From contig JAUZTG010000002.1 in assembly GCA_030734395.1 (NCBI GenBank), positions 62,001-126,000 on the forward strand: a DNA stretch of 64,000 nucleotides. The letters run 5' to 3'. Shown one piece after another: positions 11,190 to 21,970 of this stretch; within the stretch, counting starts at the first letter, position 1; every line of letters begins with the position of its first letter. The translations under genes and the position numbers were made by a program. The notes under the pieces were generated by a model. It did not search any database. It was not told the DNA's origin and saw nothing but the letters and a program-made list of their open reading frames with translations. This DNA comes from Sarocladium kiliense. Lineage: Eukaryota > Ascomycota > Sordariomycetes > Hypocreales > Sarocladiaceae.

Positions 11190-11410
11190 TCAGGCGGGTG
11201 GAGACTTTCGGCCGTGACTATTTGTGTAGCGGCGCTTTGAGCTCGCGTGGCATTGGCCCGGGAGATGTCTCGCGACTGGATGTGATCTTCTCCGCAGTAT
11301 ACCTCGGGGCTCGTGTGATCAGCAATCTGGTGGCCCAATATAGTTTGGTCGATGGAATGCAGATCATGCGGCAGGGCTTGGCTCACTACAATACACTCGG
11401 GGAAGTTCCT
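11190..11410. repeat. Repeat R2, copy 2
   Basis: Diverged second copy of 9560-9770. It follows R1 copy 2 by only about 75 bp, whereas the first pair is separated by the whole 8094-9380 gene. Confidence 0.45.
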
Positions 11411-11544
11411 GTCACGAGAGCCGATGCCCCAAGCTGAACGATGCGAGCCTTGCCTGGCAACTATGAAAGTGCGCAGGGGCGGATATATACCTCCCTCCAC
11501 CCCAGCGAGCTTAGGAACGCCAACCCGTTGCAAACACTCATCCA

Positions 11545-12270
11545 ATGCGCGAAACTCCTTTCTCATCAACGAAGAACGCAATGAAAGCACGCAGCAACAG
11601 TGGACCAGGTCAAGAGACCAGAGTCAGAAAACGCCAGAAGCAGTGTGAGGAAAGTCCCGAGAAGAATCTTGATGCCTCGGCCACTGTGAGTCTGCTTCGC
11701 GTGTTTGAAGTTTTCTGCTAACCGCCGTGAAATCAGCAACATGCACCGAATCTCAGAGCTCAAGAATGTCAATGCGGCTCTCCAACTTACGAGCAGGCTC
11801 TCGCAGATGGCAATATCCATCAGCATCACCAGGCCCATCGTAATGAGGGTATCGAGGATTGTGCCGGTATGGTTGCCAAAGGCCATCATCGCGCCCCTGA
11901 AACTCCCTATAACAGCCCAGGGATCGCCAGTCGTCAGTTCGCCCATGACGATGAAATGTCCATCTGCCGGTCACCCGTGCTCCATTCGGAAGACTCTACA
12001 CTTGAGCAAGAACACACCCAATGGGTACATCCTGAGCAAGCTGCCCGCGTTGACCAGCAGGCTCCCGACGCATCTCTGAGTCTTGCGGTAACCGATGGGC
12101 CCGACAACTTCGACGAATATATGGACATTGATCAGCAGATTGATCAGCAGATCTACCAAGCACTGATGGAAGGAACTGAGCCATGTGACTTACCGTATAC
12201 TGTTGAGGATCTCGAGTACATGGTCATGCAGGATCTCCTTTACACAACCCAAATGACTGATTTTGACTAG
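11545..12270 (+). CDS. Hypothetical nuclear-type protein, 224 aa, two exons
   Basis: Exons are 11545-11685 and 11737-12270. The 51-bp intron starts gtgagt, has a gctaac branch site and ends aatcag, and the join is in phase. The first exon is basic (RKRQKQC at about residues 28-34, a possible nuclear-localisation signal). The second exon is rich in Gln, His and Asp and ends with an acidic segment (YMDIDQQIDQQIY and LEYMVMQDLLY). A basic N-terminus with an acidic, Gln-rich C-terminus would suit a transcription-associated protein, but that is inference from composition only. No known domain is recognised. Confidence 0.6.
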
Positions 12271-13088
12271 CTCAATGAGGACTCTGTTCAAGTTAACAGA
12301 TCGGCCGGCCCAGTCAGTCCATGTTTGGAAGCAGGTTATCACGGCCCACACGACATGTGGCCAGAAGTCATCACTGATCCTGTACGCTCTGCTCGCTCTT
12401 TCGATTGAGGCATAATCGTTTCAGCTGTGCTGCTGCAATCTGCCTTCTCTTCGTGTTTGAGAAATACTTTCGTTCGGATCATGGCAAAGAAATAAGTAGT
12501 AAACGTTCGTTCCTTCGCTTTCTCGGACGGCCACGTGTATGTGTAACTGCCCTCCGCTTGTTCGTGGCGGTGGAACAATCATCTCACCTCCGGACGGGAT
12601 GCAAGACGTGAAGGGGCCTTGTACCTGGGCCATGATCACATGTCGACATCGCTGTGACACAAAGCTGTACTACATGTCGTTCGATAGCTAGACTAACATA
12701 TCGGAATGGGCCGAGGATTCATCGTTCGGGTTGGCTTAAAGTCCCTTCTAGGCACCTGTAACTAAGTCTTCAATATTTTCCCATTGTCATGAAGATCGCC
12801 GGGCCTGCGAAATTGTGTGATTTCCGATGAGAAGTTGACCCAGAGCAGTGCGCCTGCCACAGCTACTCAGGTCGTGGGGACGCTCCGCAGACGCCACCCT
12901 CTACTTCCTTTTCAGAAGGTGAAATGATCATGTACGCTGACAAGATGGTTATACTACGTCAGGAGACAGTGGTCTTCCTGAGATTATCGAGGCAGGCATC
13001 CACGACGAGGGCGACAAGTATCATCGACGTTGGAAGCAGTCCATGAAGACCGCTCAAAGTATCTGATCTTGAGGTCTGAGGCTATGGT
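12271..13088. other. No firmly supported gene
   Basis: Short frames only. A plus-strand stretch at about 12970-13060 reads partly coding in two frames, but I found no workable start or splice pair. Confidence 0.4.
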
Positions 13089-13226
13089 TTAGCTCCGCAA
13101 AGCTAGGCACTCGAATGATTTCCTTCTCTTTAACTTTTGTGAGATTTCCTTCCATTTCTGACCTTGACCGCGCAGCTCGCGCATCAGGTTGTTCTCTTCT
13201 GTTGTGTACGGGGGACGGCGTCCCAT
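13089..13226 (-). CDS. Myb/SANT-like 45-aa ORF
   Basis: The frame starts at ATG 13226 and encodes MGRRPPYTTEE followed by a helix with LMRELRGQG and KWKEISQKL. This is the pattern of the first two helices of a Myb/SANT-like DNA-binding repeat as seen in many short fungal proteins (acidic start, then L..LR..G..W.EI). Only about 45 codons are open. A weak donor (gtgcct) about 25 bases before the stop could lead to further exons that I could not define. It is either a truncated gene or the first exon of one. Confidence 0.4.
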   Translation of the reverse strand: MGRRPPYTTEENNLMRELRGQGQKWKEISQKLKRRKSFECLALRS

Positions 13227-14119
13227 TGCGCAAGTGTCTGAGGATGGTCAAGTCGACGTCTGGTCGATCGATCAAAAGAGCCAAGAGTTCGGCCAGTGCG
13301 CCGAGTGTGAAATGAGGGTTATGAGAGCACTGAGAGCAGGCCTGTTGTGAAAGGAAGCGCCGCTAAATTTGCAAGCCCGGCAGCGCCAACATGCAGGGCA
13401 AATATGCTGCCTCACTCACTCGGCAAGCCTTTCTCCTCTTCGGCCGAGGGGAATGGGGGTGGCAGTGCTGGTAAATTGATGAAAGCTTGGGAAATTAGGG
13501 TCAGTTCCGGGGAGGGGCGTAACAGACTGGCTCTCGTTTCTGTATCGCTGCTGGGCCTGGTCACTGGTGTCCCCGATCTTATATGTGGCAGAAGGGAAAG
13601 TACTAACAAACGCATCATGCCCTTTGGTGCGGCTGGTCACGGGCCCTTAGTCGCCCGCTTAGGCTCTTCAGCAACGTTCCAGGCTAGCACAAGGTCGGGG
13701 CGTCAGGTGAGGTGAATCTGTTTCATGGGACCTAGTTGTAGCAAAGCGCCATCTTCTGCGGTCCATGTTGTTGATACTTATTGAAAATAGCAAAATTGAG
13801 AAAAATAATTCTTTAGACACTCCTGTTTACAATGTACGGCGATTGTGGAGATTATATAGAAGTGCTGCAAGATTGATCCCCTGCGTTCACGGAAGAGCCA
13901 TGTAACGAGGTTGAACAGTAACCAACGCCTCAGCTGACACCTCGAAAGTCACTAATCGGGGTTTAGCATCAAGCATACTCAAGAAGGAAGTCATTGCACC
14001 ATGATTCCACGAGGTGGTAATGGTGCTGACAGCTCAGCTCCTTCTACATCAGGGATCAGGGTCGTGCCCTGCAGAACAGTCTTCATTCTAGAAGGTCTGG
14101 GCATATGTTTCACACGTAG

Positions 14120-14347
14120 ATGGATTTGCACATTGCTCAGCGTTGCAGCACCCGCACTCTGTCAAAGGCGGATCAGGGACACACCACAACGACCCCTTTC
14201 CAGATTTCGAAGACAAGCCGAGAGTCTGATGAGTCAATTGCAGAGGCAAGAGCAGAACAAGAGTCGTCAATTGAAAGTGATCCGGAACACGGACAGGAAT
14301 CCTCTGGGGATCGTAAAGCAGCTTGTTGCACAAAGAGTTGTAATTGA
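14120..14347 (+). CDS. Candidate hydrophilic protein or first exon, 75 aa
   Basis: From ATG 14120 the frame encodes a Ser/Glu/Asp-rich acidic sequence (for example DESIAEARAEQESSIESDPE) with a Cys-rich tail, and it looks coding. A possible donor gtaaag near 14314 and acceptor cccacgag near 14380 would join it to a second coding-like stretch ending at a gtgagc donor near 14511. The complete structure is not resolved. An overlapping longer frame (14001-14522) has a less natural composition. Confidence 0.33.
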   Translation: MDLHIAQRCSTRTLSKADQGHTTTTPFQISKTSRESDESIAEARAEQESSIESDPEHGQESSGDRKAACCTKSCN

Positions 14348-14522
14348 TGGCAGTCAAGGCCCCGACCTGATCCCACGAGCACCTGCCCACCCTAACGCCT
14401 CTGTACGCCTAAGTCAAGACCAGCCTCAGGGCGTGCTCACCCAACGAGCATCGGCACTCGACGGAAGCAGACCATCATGTGCTCTCCGCGAGCTGAGACG
14501 CCAAGAGGTGAGCATCACCTGA

Positions 14523-16369
14523 AATCCTTGGTCCATGATTCCTCTTGCTTGAGGCCGGCCAGACGCCAATGTAGAGTGGAGGTCTGAACCGGCGCTTTGC
14601 CCAAAATTCAGATACGAGGCCAGGAATGTGACAACCAACGAGGCTTCACAGGTCAATAAGATAACGTCCTGGGATACCAGAAGCTGCAAGCTCCAATAAT
14701 GCTCTTCTGAGCCCAAGTGCGGAGGTACTCCACACTCTGTTGGACATGCCATGGCGCCTGACCGGGAGGTAAATACGTCCGCCTCACATACTGCACCCAT
14801 CTAGCACATGCGAAACAGAATCAGTGGATGATCATTCGCGCCACAAACGCACAATCGAGAGTATTGATGAGGAGGGTGGTGTGGTCGGCCTGTGTCTCGT
14901 GGGTCATGATAGAGGGACACCGCCATGGGAGACCCTCGAAAGAGCTCCGGGGCGATTGCCAATCAAGTTTTGGGTGGGGTGCCAGCATGCACACTGCAAC
15001 GTCAATGCAGGCACGCAGGCTGATGGGTGGGCATCCCATTTGGCGGATCGCGCGGGAGGGCACCCGCGAGCTGTGTGACCGTGGCGTACCGGAACTATTG
15101 CGGGTAATTTATCCCACCTGGTTGACGGGCGCTTCCACTCCGTCCATCTACTGGACGAAGCCACGAAGCTGACAAGCGCTGACCCACATTTCATTCTGCG
15201 TCCGCTTTGCGTCACCAAAGTTGGCAAAGGAGCGTGGGCACGGGTCCCCAGGCACTCTCACGAATCAGCTTACATAACAGCATGGAGAATTTCCTAATGC
15301 GGATCACCGCCCTGGGGAGAGTGGCAGTGCTCCTCATCGCTACGAGCCTGCTCGCCAGTGAAATGCAGAGCAGAAACGCAGAGACTCTGGGCTTTTGAGC
15401 TGATGACGAACCGAGGCCCTTCCAGCACAAAGGTGGGCCTCTTCGGGGAGAGGTACTCGACGGTTGACGCCAACGGAAGGCGCTCGTACTGGCTGGTTGG
15501 GGGAACGCGACCATACCTTAAGAGGCATGATCGCGTTGAACGGATCCCCTCCCTATTGGGACTAGTCAGTACAGCTTGGCAGCCGCGCCACAACACCACC
15601 CCATCACGCCAAGACATGGCTTCTGAATATTTTCAACACCCCCCCCCCCCCCAACCCCCCAACCGTCAGAGGTATGGCGCCCTGTGTGCATCATTATGGC
15701 AATGGTTCATCGCCTCACGCAGTAGGGTTGAGCGTCCGTTTGAAAAGCAACGAGTTGCGCGGTGAAACTACCCGACTTTGCCAGTCCAGAGTATACTGCA
15801 AATGGGACAATCCCCCAGGTATGGTGCTCACAAATGGGGTCTTCGGCGTGGGTAACTCGACTTTGTCACGACTTTACTGATGGTGATACTTTGCAGACTA
15901 TACACGTCAGTCCCCTTGGTCCTAGGATGGCATGTCCTCCATCTCTTGCTCCGTCGCGTCCCATGATGTGGCATCCAATGTTCATGCTTTCTCTCAAGTG
16001 CATTGCTTGATTGTACAGAGGGAAGCGTTGTGCTTTGAGGGAGCTGCGAGCTCAAATGGTTGCAAATGGTTGCAATTAGAAATAGGTGGTTCGAAAAGAT
16101 CTATTACACTCAGGTTCCTTCGCATCATATTCGTGACATCAGGTTCATGGCATCAGCTTCATCTTGGAAGCGCGATGTGCAGGCTGAGCCTGGCGACCGC
16201 AAAACTCCAGATGCGTCTCATCGGATGCTTCGCGTTGGATGTGGCATCGTCTGCTCGGATTTCCATCGAACACTTCCCCCGAGATCTACAAAGCCACCTT
16301 CGACAAGGATACTACCCAGATATGCGGCGAGCGCCAATGAAAGACCCTGGCAACTCGATTTCAGCCAAT
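14523..16369. other. No supported gene
   Basis: Many overlapping medium-length frames occur on both strands (for example near 14824-15078 and 15358-15765), but none has a consistent start, splicing or family match. A homopolymer C run sits at 15639-15652. Confidence 0.45.
15639..15660. repeat. Poly-C tract
   Basis: Fourteen consecutive C, then aa, then six more C. Confidence 0.95.
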
Positions 16370-16371
16370 AC

Positions 16372-16577
16372 AATAGCGGGGCCACGATATTGCGACGCGT
16401 TGTGGCGACTCAGGCATGCGGCTTCTGCTCTACGCGAGTTGCGCCTTGGTGAGGGGTCGCTAGGGCGTGGCCACAGGAGAAGATGCTAATCCCAATGTAG
16501 AAAAGTTTTGGTGAGTATGCCTTCCCTTTTGTGGTATAGACTGGGCCCCAATCTGATGCGCATACATGGCCCATGCA
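16372..16577 (+). repeat. Dispersed repeat C, copy 1
   Basis: This is a direct copy of a segment at 27768-28016. Both start with caatagcgg.gccacgata. Both share ttggtgaggggtcgc, gctaatcccaatgtagaaa, ggttttggtgagtat-like and tttcccttttgtggtata, and both end with cccatgcatg. The 3' half (about 120 bp) is clearly alike, while the 5' middle is diverged and longer in the second copy. Confidence 0.75.
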
Positions 16578-17075
16578 TGCAGCAGAACTCAGCGGATGCA
16601 AGGGCCATGGACCATGCAGTCCAGACGCCAGAAGCTGGCTTTCTTGGAACGGCGAATCTCTCCTTGCACGTTGTGTTCGGCGAACACAGTCCCTCAGCAT
16701 CCCCAGCAGGATGGTAAGGGACACACTCACCAGATCAGACGAACACACCCGGCGGAGGGTGCTCGTTTGACGAGCGCAGGTGGATTTGGTGCTTCGGATC
16801 ATGTGGGGCTGCCTAGCCCCACATGTGATAGATCGGGTATCGCTCCTTCTCCCCTTGCAGGGGCCGTCCCTGCCCCAAACATGACGACTGATTGTGCTGG
16901 CCAGCGATGAAGTGCCGCGCTTTCATACCTCGGGACCGCCAGTTGCCTTTGCCATTATCACCCACCTCAGCACAAGTGTCAACCTCCATCACCTCTACCA
17001 TACTTGCAAGGCCAACCGTCCTGAATTGGCAACAGACCTCAATCTCGACAGGCAGCAGAAGCATCGGCATCAGCT

Positions 17076-19594
17076 ATGACCAGCCGAATCTCGGCCATGA
17101 CCACGCCGTCGTCTCCCTCAACAGCGCTCGGTAGCAGCATTTTCAATGACAGCAGCTTTTACCATTGCCATTGGGGCACGACATGCGAGGACGCAAGTCG
17201 CTGCTTGAACTCAACGCATCCTGTCCCAATGGATGTTGCCCAGCACGGTCCCTACCCTTTTGAGAGCGAGCTGCAATTTGTTTACTATCATCAAGACTTC
17301 GTTCCTATCCAGAACGGATATCCCTCGCCGTATGAAACGCCTGCACAACCCGTGCCTGCCCAACAACCGAAGGCCGGCCGGATCTCCCAGGTGCGACTTC
17401 TCAGAGACTCTGTTGAACCGTGCTGACCGCGGTAGGCCTGTTACCGTTGCCGGAAGCTCAAGGCAAAATGTGACGAAGATAAGCCCTGCAAAAAGTGCAA
17501 GGACGATGACAAAGAGTGCGAGTATGATCTGGAACAGACCCATAAGAGTCTTGGACCGAGACCTTCCGAATTTCAGCGCCTCCAAGAGAAACAAGACTTG
17601 ATCTTGAACAGGCTCGACGAGCAGAGCCGAGGGCTTGCGCAGATCATTCAGACGCTGGGAAGTACAGGCCCAAAGCTGGACCGCGGCGAAAGACGCAATT
17701 CGCACGGCTCGCCACGGAGCACCAGTCATACGGAGGCATCGCGTGAGATGGCAAACCCCGCTACCGAGACCCTATCGCCCAGAACGAGTATATATACGGA
17801 ACAGAAAGATGTCTATCAGATCCAAGATACCAACAAGAATGGGGTCGAAGATTATGGAGATCAGCCCGCTATCCCAACAAGCCCTCGGACAGCTCTCCTA
17901 CTTGAGTGGCCGGGGATTAAAAACATCGTTCGAAAAGTCACTCCTCCATCCGCACAAACTAAGGGCAGTGGCCTCAACCAGGCTCATAGTGGAGGCGGGG
18001 TCACGGGGGAAAGGATCGACTGCAGCAAGACCACTGTCAATGCTTATGCGGAGAGCTTTAAGAAAAACATTCTCAGCATGCATCCTGTTGTCGAAGCTAA
18101 CGTGCTCGACACATGGATTCAAGAGTTTCTAGCTGGCAACGCAACTCAGCCGATCACGAACCTCTCTAACGAATCACGGAGCGATCAGCCTCGGGGCACG
18201 AAGAGAAAGCGATCGTCCAGGCCGGGCGGCCATGGGCAGCAGGAGAAGCCGGGCAGGCCGAAGGACCTAGTTCATACCGCGCTTGTTCTCACAATCCTCG
18301 CTCTCGGCAAGATATGCCTACGCAGGGATGACTACAAGACAAAGTCGGGCTCCGGCTTGAACAAGACTTGCAGGATAATTCCTGGACTCGAGTACATGGC
18401 ACTCGCTGATGAGGCTTTCAAAGAGCATCTGCGACGCGACGCGACACAGCACCAAGAAACGCGCTATACCAGAACTTGCGAAATCATGAAGAGTGTGTAC
18501 GTTGATGTCTTTGCAGCGTGCTACTATGGGCAACTTGTGTATCCAAGTCGCAGTCACAAGCACATTCACAGGGCGAGCGAGCAGCTGCTCTGTGTACTTC
18601 GACCGTAGGTTAACACTCTCGTACATGGGACCCCTACTGATGTCCTCAGGAACCTTGGTAAACTGAAGCGGCTACGTGGTTTGATGGCAAGCCCCCTGGA
18701 AAGAGAGATCAACCAGCTGTGTCTGGCCTTTTGGACCTGCCTGCAGCTGGAAAGGTATGTTCAGCATCTCGCTGGCCACACATGTACTAATCCTCCAGTG
18801 AAATCATCGCCGAGCTTCCTCGCCCCCCCTCTGAACTACTGTCTTACATCAAAGAGATGCCTTTGCCGAACATGAACCTGGTTGAAGGCATCGAACCGAG
18901 GGTTGCGGAGAGCTACATTGCCCAGTTGCATCTGCGACAGCATATTAACGAGATTCAGAGTCTGATTTCTGCACCCACGCAACAGAACGAACAGAGTGAC
19001 GGAGAACGCTTGCGGGAAGCCAAGCTCGTGATCGATGGCGCCCGTTCGATGGTGTTAGCCCCGTCAAGCTTCGCCTTCCAGGAGAGCGATCCACCAGCCA
19101 CAGACATACTCGCGGCGCGCCTGCGGGCGCTTTACTGGGGCGCGCAGGTGATCATGTACCAACCTTTCCTGCAGAAGATGCTCGAAGTGCGCACACGACA
19201 CGTCGATCCCCAAGATATCTCCACTGCAAGAGAGGCTATTAAGGCGCTTATCGAGAGCACGCGAGCCTTCCACGGCTTGGACAAGAATAGGCTCATCATC
19301 GCTGACGTACACAGCGCGGCATACGCGTAAGGCCTCAAACCCTGATGATTGGACTTCGGCGCTGATTTGAACAGGCAATTCGGCAACCTGCTCGTGCTCA
19401 CAGCGTGCTTGGAGAAGCTGGAGCTGAGCTGCTATATCGACAACGAGCTGCTGCGAGATTTGTACGAGAAGACAATCGAGTTCTTGCGCCGGTCATTGGA
19501 GATCGGAATCTGGGAGGGCAATTCGCTGCGCGCCAGCACGGAGGTGCTGCGGGACATGTACGAGCACTTTTGGTCCTTTTCTGTCTTTGTTTGA
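17076..19594 (+). CDS. Zn2Cys6 transcription factor, 778 aa, five exons
   Basis: Exons are 17076-17390, 17436-18604, 18650-18754, 18799-19326 and 19375-19594. The introns are 45, 45, 44 and 48 bp with ctgac or ctaat branch sites. The DNA-binding binuclear zinc cluster spans C107-C133 in the order CX2CX6CX5CX2CX6C, interrupted by no intron once intron 1 is removed. A basic stretch, KRKRSSRPGG, lies near the middle. The remainder resembles the regulatory half of fungal C6 factors, including TALVLTILALGKIC and LAFWTCLQLE. The start ATG gives a short Pro/Gln-rich N-terminus, and a second ATG lies 7 codons in. Family knowledge places it in the nucleus as a sequence-specific regulator. Its targets cannot be told from the window. 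Confidence 0.88.
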
Positions 19595-19926
19595 GTACAT
19601 TGTGCAGCGAGTCGGCGTTGTCAGTGTCACATGCTGGATAATTCAGCCCCTCAGTCTACCCATACCTCCAGTGCAAAAGTTCTTCCCGGCTCTGACTTCC
19701 TTTGGTGGTTGACCTCGGTAAGCCCACGCCACAACGGCATAAGTCGTCTTCAAATCTTTCTCTTTATTCGCATTGGTCCGTGCCTGTGCACGCTGTCGCT
19801 TAGGACGAGAAATTTTGATCCTCAGTGTAAAGTCTTCACATGGCTAAAACGTCCCTCTAATGACTATCCAGCAGCAAGAATCCTGACAAAGATAGCTCAG
19901 ATGGCCCAGACACCCGAACACAAACA

Positions 19927-20520
19927 CTAAGGGACTCTGGCGGCTCCTCGAGTGTTCCGCAGACGGCGTAGCTCGACATATCTTTCCTGCCCCCCAATTT
20001 TCATTCTCACCGAGTAGCTACACGGATCAAGCTTCTCAATCGGGTCACAGCAGGTAGCGTCCTCTCGCCAACGCTCATTGTAGGTGATTGCAGACGCATT
20101 GGCCGTGAGCACTGTTCCGCTCTTGTAATACTCATAGATTGTCCGGTCAGGGACTGTGAGAATTTCGTCATGACGGCCGGAACACAGAAAGTGGTGAATA
20201 TTCAACCTGATGCCGGATAAGAATTCAACCTCAAAGACCTCTTCTTTATAATCATGTGGTTGCCGTAGGGACGCCAACAAATGGTCCAGAGCTGTAGGGG
20301 AAAAGTCAAGATCGCTGTCATTCGAAACGACCAAGGTCAGATATGGATCCTCCAATTCAGCCGTGGCCGGGTCATCCCGTGGAATGTGGCCAATGAGTGT
20401 GAAATATATCTTGTCCTGATGGCAAATGTCGAGGAAAGATGTGTCACCGAAAATGGCGTCCCAGCATTTTCCATACTCCTCTGCCTCCGCAAGATGAAGA
20501 CGCGAACACGCAAGATCCAT
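19927..20520 (-). CDS. Hypothetical protein, 197 aa, single exon
   Basis: ATG 20520 opens an uninterrupted 197-codon frame. The protein is acidic and soluble-looking with no signal peptide or membrane span. It has a segment rich in Asp and Leu (residues about 60-90) and a Tyr-rich stretch (TIYEYYKSG). It converges tail-to-tail with the Zn2Cys6 gene. I recognise no domain. The frame has no better competitor on the other strand. Confidence 0.6.
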   Translation of the reverse strand: MDLACSRLHLAEAEEYGKCWDAIFGDTSFLDICHQDKIYFTLIGHIPRDDPATAELEDPYLTLVVSNDSDLDFSPTALDHLLASLRQPHDYKEEVFEVEFLSGIRLNIHHFLCSGRHDEILTVPDRTIYEYYKSGTVLTANASAITYNERWREDATCCDPIEKLDPCSYSVRMKIGGQERYVELRRLRNTRGAARVP

Positions 20521-20949
20521 GTTGAACAGACAGTGCTTGTGAAGGAAAGAGTGGCCCTGCGCGCGTGGGGTTTAATGATACTTCAATAATCTACCTGCTC
20601 AGCTGACGGCTATCGCCCCCAATTATTCAGTTTACACTGCCGGCAGAGGAGCCGGAAGTGGCCTCTTGTGCCAGCCAGTGCCGAATGCTGGCCACTGGCG
20701 CACGATGTAGCCTTGACTTCCATTTTCAACGAACGCCAATTCTGTCCTCTCAGATGGAGCTGCTGGCAAAGGCTGGCCAGAATGCCATTTTGGAAGTGGT
20801 CCATGTCGTACCGTTATGTGCAGAGACAGCTTCCTCCTTCTGATAGAGGCACCCGGCATCCAGTACTGATTGCCTTTTAAGAACTTGGCAGATGCCATAT
20901 CGGTGACAAGATCGCCAGCCGCGGCAAGAAGAGAAGTGAATCACCTCAG

Positions 20950-21450
20950 GTAGTCGAGGCTAGCCTTGGCCAGCTGAGCCGGAACCCCTCTGGGAGTGGG
21001 GAACGTCCTGAACGCGCGCGCACTGCAAGTAACTGAATAATCTGGGCATGTCATGAATCCAAGCGCCACACGCTAAGGCAGAAGCAACCAGGCAAGACTT
21101 CGAGCTGTAGCAGCTTAGTCTGGTACGGGCGGCCGCTGTCAGTCGGCCGAAACTGTTGCCCCCAAAGGCTGAGATAGAGCAATTGCCCCGGCGCAAGGTT
21201 TGATGTTGAATGGCTCCCTCAGGAACTCGATGAAGTGGACTTCCGTTGGAAACTCATGGTGCAGTCCCGCACGACGGACTCGAGCTCCGTTCATCGAGTT
21301 CAGTGACGGCCGCATTTCGACGTGCGCTTGATGGTTACCCCACCTTCCTGTTTGGGAAGCACTGTCGACTCAGATCGACCGCTTCTGGGCTTTCACACAC
21401 CCGGTCACATTCGGGTCATTTACGCACAAATGAAGTGCACCGTGGCACTC
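20950..21450. repeat. Dispersed repeat A/B, copy 2 (inverted)
   Basis: Inverted partner of 380-890. Block A is at 20950-21175 on the minus strand and block B at 21290-21440 on the plus strand, so the whole unit is flipped. Confidence 0.7.
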
Positions 21451-21509
21451 TCTAGGCCTGAGCGGTGGCATTAGATTTTCATTGAGTCAGGCATGTATCC
21501 AATCGGATC

Positions 21510-21970
21510 GTGTTTGTCCATGATGGCTGGGGTCAGCCTTGGATCGTCGTATACTTTCCATAGCCCTTTGGCGGAGATTTGGACGTGCATATCATATTCA
21601 GCCGTTCGCCAGACAGCATCAGACAAAATGGAGCTACTAGTGCGGTGAAGGGGGAGACCTTGGATCGGTCGGTTGGTGAGAGAAGCACAGCTGGTGCTCA
21701 CAAATTGGTGCGCTGCCAGCAGCATACTGTAATGAAATGTCGTCATCACATTATCTCTCCATGAACGAATCTTGCGGGTCCTCCGTCTAAGTCGCCCCCA
21801 AGGCCAGGTGAGCTTCACGTTCATACACTGCGATTCCCGGCCCTCAAGAACTAATGAGCGCGCATCGTATTGTCGTAAATGCTTTCTGGCTATCACATGC
21901 GATTGGATACCACTTTGCGGGGTCAATTGTCCACCATCTCATTTTGCATGCACAATGACCCGTCATCACA
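21510..21970 (+). pseudogene. Third-copy remnant of the 269-aa membrane gene: last exon and 3' flank
   Basis: Bases 21520-21960 align with 42622-43085, the last exon and downstream region of the 269-aa membrane gene. The last-exon frame is still readable (YTFH.PLAEIWTCIS, then ELLVR and stop), but no upstream exons are present here, so the gene is truncated at its 5' side. Shared flank blocks include atcacattatctctccatga, cgggtcctccgtctaagtcg and tggctatcacatgcgattgg. The homologous block runs up to, and probably a few bases into, the 3' end of the M16 peptidase gene. Confidence 0.75.

Noticed and set aside
14001..14522. 173-aa plus-strand frame
   Set aside because: The overlapping frame from 14120 has a more natural composition and plausible splice sites.
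15358..15765. 135-aa plus-strand frame
   Set aside because: It includes translated poly-C, and competing frames lie on the other strand. No family resemblance.
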